Positions 40,801-52,800 of a stretch of DNA of 64,000 nucleotides are shown here, in pieces. This stretch comes from Cypionkella sp. (lineage in GTDB: Bacteria > Pseudomonadota > Alphaproteobacteria > Rhodobacterales > Rhodobacteraceae). Each line of letters begins with the position of its first letter. Positions within the stretch are counted from its first letter, which is position 1. The translations under genes were made by a program, and so were the position numbers. The stretch is taken from NCBI RefSeq assembly GCF_030652235.1, contig NZ_JAUSBA010000026.1:97314-161313 (forward strand), given 5' to 3'. The notes beneath the pieces are model-generated. The model ran no database searches. It worked only from the letters and a program-made list of their open reading frames with translations, and was not told the DNA's origin.

Positions 40801-43800
40801 ACGCGCTCTGTCATCATGGGCGATGTGGTTAACAACGGCACGATCCGCACCGGCATCAAGCGCAATGTTGCACTGACTCTGATTGTGAACTCTGCCGGTG
40901 ACACGGTCATCGACACGGCACATTCGACGGGCGAATGGATCAACGGGGTGTTTGTCAGTGACATCGGTTTCACCGCCGGCCGTCAGGTGCTGCAATCGGC
41001 GCAGTTCACTACAATCACGCAAGCGCGTGAAAACATTCAGACCTATTCGAATAACGCAACACTGGTGGCGTTTTATACCGCACAGATCGCACGGATTGAG
41101 CAGGAACTTATTCTGCTGGGGTTGGCTGAAGTCATGTCAGATGGCACGGTCGTGCCGCTGACCCCCGAAGTTGATACGGTTCAGATCAGTTACATTAAGG
41201 CCGCAGCTGGCCGGGTGCGCATATTTGCGGATCAGTTGTCCGGCAGCGGGCTGATTGACGTGCCAAAGAACGCCAGTATCACGATCACCAGCAACTCGTT
41301 CGCACAGCTATACTTGGGTGATATCACGATTCCGGATACCAATGGCGGTATCTACTTTAACGGCACTGATGTTACTTTGGTGACAGAGGGCGGCACGACT
41401 GCCGCACAGGCGAAAACCTGGATCAATGCCGAAAACGCCCGCAACCGAAACTTCAATAACGACAACCTATCGGGGATCGGCGCATCGGATTCGACCAAAA
41501 CCGCGACGTTCGACATTACGGGCGCCAGTGTGGATCGCACCAGTTCCACACCGCAAGTCACCATCAGCGTGGCGAACATCAGCACGTTTGTGAATGGCAG
41601 CACCGGTTTTACTCCCTCGCCACAGGAAATCCGCGTGGTTGGTAATATCATTGCCCGCACCAGCCATGTGTCGATCACCAATCCGTCGAATGGCGGCTCG
41701 ATCACGATCATCGGTCAGATTGCGGCATCGTCCCTGAGCATCGTCTCCAAGAGCAGCATCAACATCTCTGGCGCGCTGATGCAGCACATTGGTGGCGACC
41801 CCTACGGGCAGTTTCTGTCTTCGGGTATTATGGGCGACGGCTCGCGCGCGGCGACCGATGCTGCGATCACTGCGTATCTGAACATCCAGCCCACCACGCC
41901 GTCGATCATGGCAAACCGAATTGTGATCAGCGCAGAATTTGTCAACATCAGTGGCCTGATCCAGTCTGGCAAAGAAACCTTTGCGCTGACCCTTGGTGCA
42001 AGCCAGCAAGCCCTGATCGAGCGGGCAAAGGCAAGCGGTGCCAATTATACCAACATCACCGTCGCTAATTCCGATTTCACGGTCGTTTATGACCGGCAAA
42101 ATGACGCTTTGATCATCAAGGCGCTGCGTCCAACCGGCGGCTATATTGAGTTGACCGGTAATGTTATGAATACGCAGAATGGCAAGCTGGTTGCGTATTC
42201 CGGTTATCCTCAGATTTCCATTGTCAATACCATGACCCTTGCCGGCATTGACCTGACACTGGAAAGCATCGACGCAGACACCCGCGGCGACGGCATCATC
42301 ATGCTGAACGACAAGGCGCGTAATCTGACGACGATCTATACCAAGCAGGCCAATGGCGATGTGAAAGTGGATCGTATCACTATCGGTTCTTCAGCGACCA
42401 CGACTTCGGTTCTGACCGGCGGCTCGGCAACCTCGATCAATTACAATCCTGTCACCGGTTTTCGGTATGGTTGGACCGTAGGTGTGTCATCGCGTGTGAA
42501 AGAAACGGCACGTTGGGAAGAAAGTGGTTGGCTTGGGATTATTGATCTGGGTACCGACAATATTCCTGTCGACCCGGTAAAACAAACGCTCAACGCGGCG
42601 CTCGTGCCGAATTCAAACTACTTCTACCGCGACACTGCAAATGATGGCGACGCCTATATGTATTCGAGCAATACCGTCACGACGGAATCGACGGGCTGGA
42701 AACAGACGCAGTATAGCGTGCGCAAAAGCTGGTATGGCAAAAAAACCTATACCTATGAATATCAGAAGATCGACGGGCTGTTCACGTCGCACCTTCACAG
42801 CATCGAGGCTGATCGCCCGATTGGCATCAGCTTCCTGCACAACACCTCAGGCAATATCTATATCAACGCGGGGAGTGCTGATATTGTTGTTGCTGGCAAG
42901 CTGACCAACCTGACCGGCACCACCACGCTGATTACATCCGGGACGATCAGCACGACGGCAACGATGGGTGGCGAAAGCCTGGCCAGTGTCGGTGGCAAGA
43001 CCGTCAATCTGACGGCAGGAACCGGCATTGGAACGGTTCTTGCGCCGTTGCAGGTTGATCTGGCAGATGCAATTTCGAACACCATCCTGAACGCTTCCAG
43101 CGGTGGCAACATCTACATCACGGAAGTAGACGGCATACTGAACGTCGGCACCATCACTGCGGTGCGCAATGCAGGCACGGCGCAGGAATCTCGCGGGCTG
43201 GTCTCGCTCAGTGCTGCCGGGGCCATTCTTGGTACGTCTTCCAGTTTGGTTTCCGGCGGGGCCATCGTGCTTAATTCAACGGCGGCGGCAATCGGTGCTA
43301 CGGCCACCATGCTGCGGATTGATACTGGAAGCGGTGCAGCGCATACGCTGACAGGGGCCGCCGCAGGTGGCATCTATGTCGAGGAAATCACGGGCGATTT
43401 GCGGGTGTTCGAGCTGCGCACACCAGGGCAGACCGTGTCGCTGCGCATCGGGTCCGGCAGTTTGATGGATGGTAACAACAACGCTGTGGTCGATACACGC
43501 GCGGTTGAGGAATTGCTGGCATCGGTCTGGACGGATCTACAACTGACCGAAGAAACCGGCGCGGGCGCCAAGGTGCAGGAAGCCAAAGACAGCCTTTCGG
43601 CAGCCAAAACACGGGAATACCAGACCTATTGGTCTTGGCGTCTGTTGCAGGGTGACAACTTTGCCACCGTCATCGCCGACAGCCAGCAGATCATGGTGCT
43701 GAACGCCGAAGAAGAAGCGGCGCTGACGCAATCTTATGCCGAGGCGGCCTTGCCTGCTGGCACGACCTGGGCTTTGGCAACGGACAGTCAAAAAGCCGAT

Positions 43801-46800
43801 GCACTGGTCTCTGCCGGGTTGCAAGTCGCGACGTTGAAAGTGTCGCGCACCGAGCAACTGCGCACACTTCATGCAGATTACAGCACTGCCACATCCGCGT
43901 ATGACGCCACCTATGTTGCCCCGCTGAACGCCGCTGAAATTTCCAGTATCGAGGCCTCCATCAAGATCTGGACGCCGGATGAGCTGATCTATGGCTTCAG
44001 TGTCGGCCTGTTGCAGCCCGTCACCGACACCTCAACAACGATCGAGGATGCCAACATCATCGCGGGCAATCTGATCCTCTCTGTCCGCGACAACATCGGC
44101 ACGACCGGGGGGCAGGTTCTGATCAATATGAACGGCACCCTGACCGATGACGAACGCGTGTTGCTGGCCGCTGCCGAACGCAAGGATGTGAATTTCCTGA
44201 CCAGTGACCGCGTTGCGGCCACGGTGAATTTTGTGACGGGCAGCAATGTGATGCACCGTACCGATGGCGGCACCTGGGGTACTGCATTCAAGATCGGTGA
44301 CTATATCCAGATCGAGGGCAAGACAGCCAATGCGACCGGCGAAGGGTCTTTCTACAAAATCCTGTCGATCAGCGGTGCCGACATGGTGTTTGAAACATCC
44401 GGCAAAGCGCTGTCGACACTGGAGTTTGCACAGGCCGTCACCGTTTCGGTCGTGGCGCTGAATCCGCTTGGCGACATCTTCAATGCCAGCGTAAACATTT
44501 CGGGCCATACCATCACGCGCTATGATGGCGGCTCGTTCTTGGGGCTGACGATTGGCGACAAGATCATCTTGTCGAATATCTCGGCCGGGGCAGAAGGCAT
44601 TGCAGGCGAAAAACGCCCATCGCTGAACGTGAATTCATCGGCAACAGCCTATACGATTACCGCGATCAGCGGCGGAACCATCACGGTGGCCGAAACGTTG
44701 GTCGCGGAAAGCGGCCTCGGGATCACGATCAACGAAAAGGTTGATATCAAGTACGTCCAGATCCAGCTGCGCGAAGACTTCGACGTAACGCTTTCCAGCG
44801 GGGTCACCTCTACATCGGGCGGCGATACGTTCTTGGGCTCGGAATCTGATATCCGGTTGAATGTGCTAAATGTCGGCGATTCTGCGCGGATCAAGACCTC
44901 GGGGTCGATCTTTACGATTGCAGCGGATGGCGTGGCCACGATCACGGCCGTGAACGATTTGGTGCTGGAAGCCGGACAGGGCCAGATCGGCCTTGAGGAA
45001 AATCGGGTTTGGGTGAACCTGACCAATGCGACTGCAAACATCACGGTGCGGGCGCAGGGCGATATCTGGTTGGGCGAAACCGTGGGCGATATGCGCATTG
45101 CCACGATCTATTCGCAATCAGGTGCGGTCGATATCTGGGCAAAATCCGGATCCGTTGTCGACGCGATGAATGCTGATTTCGTCAACATCGAAGCCAATGA
45201 CATCCGAATGCGAGCCTCGGGTTCGATTGGGTCCGCAGGAAATGCCTTCAACATCGAGGCGCGGGGCAATGGCAGCGCTGCGGGCAATGGCTGGGTTACA
45301 GCTTTTGCCGGCAGCAATGTGGTGCTGACCGAAGCCTTTGGTGATATGTGGGTGCGCAACATCTATGCGGGCGGCGATGTCACGCTGGTGGCCGCTGTGT
45401 CGATGTTCGACGCGGTTGACGTGACCACCCCATCAAGCCCGATCAGCGGCGACAACGCGATCACAACATCAAACCCCGGCACGGATATTACCGGTAACAG
45501 CATCACGCTGACTGCGCTGCTGGGGTTCATTGGTGCGGCAGGCAACGAGCTTGATCTGAACATGTCGGCCCACGGCGATGGCGTTCTGAACGCGACCAGC
45601 GCCGAGCACATGTATCTGACCGAAACAAGCGGCGATCTGTCTCTGGGACTGGTCACAGTCGCGTCTGATGCGACCGCCTTCCTGACCGCACTTACAGGCA
45701 GCATCCTGAACGCCGCCATTCTGGGGGCGTCCAACATTGCGGGCGGCAAGGCCTATCTGGTTGCTCAACAGAACATCGGGCGCAGTGATAAAGCGCTTTA
45801 TTCGACCGTTGCGATGATTCAAGGCCGGTCCACGCTGGGCAGTACCTACATCGTCAACATCGGTGATCTGACGATCGGGACCATCGTAGCATCCGAAGAT
45901 GCGCTTGGCATGTATGCTGGTGGCGACGCGATTGTAACGGCGCGCAGCCCGATCACCGTGGCCTCAAATGTGTCCGTGGTCGGGAACATCGTTTACACTG
46001 CTACGGAAAGCACCACGAACAACCGCGACAACATCACGGTCAACGCCGGGGTCAAGCTGACCTCGACCGGGGGCAGCATCACGTTGAATGCCGGTGACAA
46101 TCTGACGGTTGCATCAGGTGCGGTGGTTTCTGCGGCGACTGATCTGCTCATCAATACCGACCATGGCGATCTGGATGGTTTGGGCGGCAATGTGACCGTC
46201 GCGGGGTCGCTCAAGGCGGTTTCAGGCGATATTCGCATCACCACCAGCGCCGGTCAGTCCGATACGGTCTCCCTGACTGGCAGTTTCACCAGCGGTGGCG
46301 ATTTCTGGCTGCTGACGGGTAGCGGAAATGACGCGCTGACCTATTCTGGCACGCTTACGGCTGAAAATGTCTATCTGATGCTGGGCCGTGGCGATGACGC
46401 CGTGACGCTTGGCGGCACGATATCTGCTACGGCAGGCGATGTGGTGGTTGATCTTGGTGATGACCGTGACACGCAAGACACCCTGACGATCAGCGGTTCT
46501 GTTGTCGCATCACGCGATATCCTGATTAACAAACTGGCGGAAGTCGATTGGTCGGCAACACCCGGCGTGGCGCAGACCGTCTCTCTTGCGCGCGGCGATC
46601 TGGTCAAGGTGATCACCGACAACAAGGCGTTGATCTACGAGTATCTCGGCAGCTTCGCGACGCAGAACATCGGCGCCGCCAACTATGCCAACAGCGCCCT
46701 TTGGCGCGTGGTCGAAGTATTCGCCAATACCGGTCGGGCAACGATAACTGTGAACGCCCTTGGTTCCTTGACGGGTGGCCGCGACATTGAAGTGCGCACC

Positions 46801-49800
46801 GGGGGCGGGGCAGATATTTTGCGGGTTTCTGGCGCATTGAGAACCACCACCGGCAATATTATCCTTGATCTTGCCAACAGCCCGACCGCCTCGACCCAGA
46901 TCATCGATCTCGACGACGGCGGTGTCTCTGCGGGGGGTAACCTTGAAATCCGCACCACCGGAACCGGCACGGCTCAGATCAGTATGATCGGGTCGTTCTC
47001 TGCGGTCGGCGATGTGCTGACCAGCACTGGCTCGGGCGCGGACAGTATTACGGCAACCGCAACCTTTACCGGTGCCAACCTCTCTTTCCTGACCGGCAGC
47101 GGCAGCGACACCATCGCGCTGACGGGCGCCCTGACCGCCACGGCGGGCGACGTGTTGTTCGATCTGGGCGATGACAGCGATGTGCTGGATCAGTTGACGG
47201 TCAGCGGCACCATCGCTGCCTCGCGCGATATCCTGATGTACAAGCTGCCGCAAACCACCCTGTCTGCGGTGGTCGGCGTCAGCCAGCCGGTTTACCTTGC
47301 CAAGGGCAACATAGTGCGCGTGACCACGGGCAACCGCCCGGCAGTCTATGAATATATTGGCGCGGCAGGCGCGTCGGTTGATCTGGGTAGTGCAATCTAT
47401 TCAAACACTGCTTTGTGGCGCGAAACCACAGTGAACGCGACCAATACCGGCCGCATGGTCATCGCTCTGACCGGGGCAGGCACGCTGACAGCAGGCCGCG
47501 ATATCGACATCTGGACCGGCGGCGGCGATGACAGCATCGTGGTCGCTGGCTTGCTGAAGGCGCAAAGAGATCTGCGCATTCAGACCGGCAATGGGGCTGA
47601 TGTGATCAGTTTGCCAAAAGGCATTCAGACGGTCACTGGCACAGTGCTGATTGATCTTGGCGACTCCAAGATCAGAACGGTGCAAACGCTGGATATCGGC
47701 AATGGCGCAATAGCGGCAGGGACCGATATCACCATCAAAGCCAGCGGACTGGCCGATTTCGCGATGGTCGTCGCGCAAGACCTGGTGGCGGGCCGCGATC
47801 TTCTGATCCAGAGTGATCAGGGGACGGATTCGGTCAAGATCTCGGGTATTGTGACCGCAGGGCGCAACGCGACCCTGACAACCGGGGCCGGGACAGATGC
47901 CATTGAAGTCAAAGGCACGCTGACGGCAGTCGCGGGTTCTGTGCTGGTTGATCTTGGTGCCGGGTTGACCGGGGGTACCCAAACCTTCGATATTCTTCGC
48001 GGCGATATCATAGCGGGTGCGAACATCACCTTGCAGGCCGCTGGCCCTGCCGATGCCGACCTGACGGTTATTGGCAGAGTAAGTGCCGGAGGCACGCTGA
48101 CTGTTGCCACCGGCTCTGGCAAAGATGTGTTGCATGTGACCAAAGACCTGCTTTCGGGCGGGGCTATGACCCTCAGCACTGGGGCGGACACTGACAAGAT
48201 CACGGTGCTTGGCGATATGACCAGTACGGCAGGGTTGATCCTTGTGGATCTTGGCGACGGTGGCTCGGGCCTGTTTGGGGCTGGTTCACAGGATACGCTG
48301 GCGGTCAGCGGGTCGATGGATGCGGGAACGTCACTGACTGTCCGCAACGCTGGCAGTTACGGAGCAGTGGTTGAAATCACCGGCGACGTGACGACCGGCA
48401 CGTTCGTTTTGATCAGTCTGGCCAATGGAAGCGATGCTATCACGATTGACGGCGATGTAAGCGCCGGAACGAATGTGACGCTTTCCACCTTGTCCGGAAC
48501 GGATACGGTCGTTCTAAACGGGACGGTTACTGCCAAGACGGGCGCAATCTGGATGAGTCTGGGGTCAGTCACCTCGGGCACAGCCAGCCTTCGGCTGTAC
48601 GGCACGTTGAACGCGGAAACCGACATTACGCTTACCAACTCTGGCACCGGCGCTGCAAGCTACCTGTTGGACAAGGCAGTGACTGCTGGCCGGGCGTTCC
48701 TTCTGGCAAGCGGATCGGGTGCTGACCTGATCGTGATCAATGATGTCGTCACAGCGACCGGGCAGACGGCCATAACCACCGGCGCGGGCAGCGATCTCGT
48801 GCGGATCACGCAAGATGCGGCACTCATTAGCCGTGGCGCGGATGTGGTGATCAATCTGGGGGCCGATGACAGCGGTGCGGACGTGTTGGAAGTGACCGGC
48901 GACCTGACGGCGTCGGTCGGGCTGCAGATTCTGAATACCGGGGCCGGATCTACCACCATGACGCTGCAAGGCAGCACTGTGACCGCGGGTCGCGGTGGCG
49001 TGACGGTTGATCTGTCCAGCGGGCAGGATCTCGTAACTTGGACAGATACCATCCTGACCAGCACCGCCTTCCTCACGGTCAAGCTGAACGACGGGAATGA
49101 CCGGTTCGTGCAGGACGGCGGCAGCATCACCGTAGCGAAAGCAACGCTGATTGATGCGGGCGCCGGGGTTGATGCCGTCTATCTCGCAAACGGCGCAATC
49201 CGGTCGGCCACAACGACGTTCGAGCTGGGTGCAGATGCGGATTACCTGCTGATGCAGGACATGACCGCCCTTGGCGGCACCTCGGTCATCTATGGCGGCG
49301 CGGGCGACGATATCATCGACATCATCCGTCTACCGGGGCAGGGCCAGACCGATACACTGCTGATCGATGGCGGCGCGGACAGCGATCAGGTGAATATCCT
49401 CACGCATGGGTCGGCCACCGGGGCCATAAAGGCGGTGAACTACAATATCAAGGTCTTCGACAGCGGCGCGTCCAACCGGGGCACCGACCGTCTGGTGGTG
49501 CTGGGAACCGCCGAGCGTGATACCTTCCTCAGCCGCGAGGGCTATGTCGCCCTGCTGCATGGTACACCCGAACAGATCCTAGCGAATGCCTCGGCGCGTC
49601 CCGCCACGGCGGAACGGATCAGCTATAACTCAGCCATCGACGGTGGATTGCTGGTCAGCGGTCTGGCAGGCGACGATCTGTTCGTGTCAGATGACAACAG
49701 CACCGTCATGGTGCTGGATGGCGGCGAGGGGAATGACACCTTCCTGATCGGGCAGATCTACGGCTCGGCACCGGCGGTCGGCAGCACGTTCGGCAGTGGC

Positions 49801-52800
49801 ACCGATGGCATAACCACAACTGAAACCACGCGTGGCTGGGTTTCGAACGGCATCCGCTACGACACGCTGATCCGCGGCGGGGCTGGTTCGGATACGTTTA
49901 ACGTCTATTCCAACAATGCGTTGTTGCGCCTTGAAGGTGGCGATGCCGATGACAGTTTTGCCATCCATGCGCTGTTGCGTGCCGGAACACAGACCGAAAT
50001 CAACCGCTATAAGGCAAACGGCACGGTTGAAATCGTGGGCGGCGCTGGCAACGACACCATGCGTGTCTTTGGCACCGAAGGCGCAGACGCTTTTGTGACC
50101 GCCGAAAATGGCGTCTGGGGGGCGGGTCGCAGCATCAGCCTTTCTGGAACCGAAGAGTTCATCGAGTTGGACGCCCGCGAAGGCGACGATTCTATTTTCG
50201 TGCAATCCACCGGTGTGTTGACTGCAACCCGGATCATCGGAGATCTGGGCAGCGATATGGTTTCGTTGTCCGGCGATGTGACCAAATCGGTCATCACAGG
50301 CCAGCCCTCAGGGTCTGGTTTTGGTGGCGGTGGCTTCGGGGGCAGCTTTGGCGGGTCCGGGGTAAGCTTTGCCGATCCGGCCGCGACCTCTTACGATGCC
50401 TGGATTTTGGCAGCCAGCACGACGGCTTTGGGTGCCAGCAGCCAGAGCGGAGCACTGAAAGTCTTTGATGCGGGAACGCATCAGCTTTCAGCGCTGGCGG
50501 GGGCGATCACGCTGGATGCGGCGCGAGTCTATACTCTGGGATTCCGTCAGCCGGTGATGCTGAAAGCCGAAGCCTACAGTGGCCCAAAGACGGTCACCAT
50601 CACTACGCTGGAAACGACGACCAATGACTGGGTGGTGTTCTACAGCGACGGCGCAACTGCCGGTCTGAGCGGAACGATGAGGAATTCAACCGGGTTTGAT
50701 GGACGGCAGCGCACGCTTGTTGCCGGGCTTGGTATGGCGACCGGGGCCGTGACGCTTGGCGTCGATGCCGATGGCAAAGGCGGTCTGATCTATCAACGCG
50801 GTGTCTCCTATAGCGGCTTCGAGACCATCGAGGTCTTGATGGGCAAAGGCGATGACACATTCGTCATCACCGACACCACGGCAACCGCCGACAGCACAGC
50901 TTTTGTCGCGACCACTGTGATCTATGGCGGCGTCGGGGCTGATACGATCACGGCTTTGAACGTGGCCGACGGCACGGCACTGGTGATCTATGGCGACAGC
51001 GACACCGCCGGATTGCGCTACAGCGATGCGGTCGGGGCCAAGAACGGCAATGGCTGGCTCTTTGATGCGACGAAAACCGCATCGGGCAACGGCGATATGA
51101 TCGACGTGTCGCAGGTGACAGCCGGGGCGGCGGGCGTGGTGCGCGTCGTGATCGATGGCGGCACGGGCAACGATACGATCCTGGGCAGCCAGGGCGCCGA
51201 TCTGATTGCGGGCGGCTCTGGCAATGACATGATCAGCGGCAATGGCGGCAACGATCTGTTGTTTGGCGACAGCGGCGTCTGGGTCAATCTGGCAACGCGT
51301 GCGGTGGTGGTCGAGGGCGTTTCCCAGATTACGACCGGCAAACTGTCAGCCGATCCACGCACGGCAGGGGCGGATACGATTTCCGGAGGCGCAGGCGATG
51401 ATCTGATCTTCGGTGATCTGGGCACGCTCGAAAGCCAGTCGGGCAGCTTCCGATTGGGCCAGGTCTGGCTGGTTGCGGCGGCACGGTCGACCGATCTTGC
51501 CAAGGGCGGCGCGGATATCATCGATGGCGGCACCGGCAACGACATTCTGGTCGGCGGCTTTGGCGCAGACCGGATCGGCCCGATAAGCGGCGGTGGCAGC
51601 GATGCCAATGGCAACGATGTGCTGATCGGGGATTCCGCGGATATCCTTTTCCGGCAGGGCTCCAATGGGCAGCGCGCGATCAACTCGATCACCTCGACCG
51701 GCACTTTGCTGGGCGGTGCCGATATTCTTCGCTCGGGCGGCGGCAATGACATTCTGATTGGCGGCACTGGCGCGGATACGCTGGATGGCGGCGAAGGCGC
51801 CAACATCCTGACCGGCGATCATGCGCTGATCACCTTTGCCACGACCAGCATGGACCAGATTGTGATTGGGGTGGAAACCCTGATGGCGACGACCGATGGC
51901 AACGACTCTCTCGTTGCGGGCAACGGCGCGAACATCGTGCTTGGCGGCTCCGGGCTTGACCTCGTGACACTGGGCAATGGCAGCAATGTGGTGATCGGCG
52001 ACAATGCCCGCATCACCAGCACCGCCACGGGCACCAAGCCCGCCGGCGCGGCGATGCACATCATCACGTCAATTGTCAGCCTCAGCGCGACCTTGGGCGG
52101 GGCGGATACCATCACGGCCGGCACGGGTGCGAACATCGTCATGGGCGGTGTCGGCGCGGATAGCATCACACTGGGAAACACCTCTGTGACGCAGGGCGCC
52201 AGCATTGTGGTCGGGGACCACGCCACCTTGACCTTCGACCCGGCAAACGGCGTCGCAACCCGGATCGAAAGCACGTTCTCGGGTCTGGGTGGGGCTGATA
52301 CCATCACGGTCGGAAACGGAGCGGCGATCATTGTCGGGGGCGCTTACGCCGATGTGATCACGGCTGGAAATGGCAATGCTGTCATCCTTGGGGATGAAGG
52401 CGTGTTGATCGGCTTTGCCGCAGCGGCAGCCGTCGGCAAGGCTCCGATGACGTTGTCGAGTGTGACCACTGTCGTGGGCACCAACGGCGGGGACGATATC
52501 ATCACAACAGGTCTTGGCAGTGCGCTTATTCTGGGCGGTGCGGGCGGAGATAGCATCGTCACCTCGGCCGGGGCTGCAACCGGCACGGCAGCCGGGGCGA
52601 ACATCATTCTGGGCGATCACGGGCGGGTGGTCTTTGCCAATCCGCAGACTGGTGCGAATCTGCCGACTTTGGTGGAAACGCTGTTCTCGACCTCGGGCGG
52701 GAACGACGTAATCACGACAGGCGCGGGCAACGACCTGATCATCGGCGGCACAGGTGCCGACCGGATCAGCAGTTCGGCGGGCAACAATCTGTTGTTTGGC

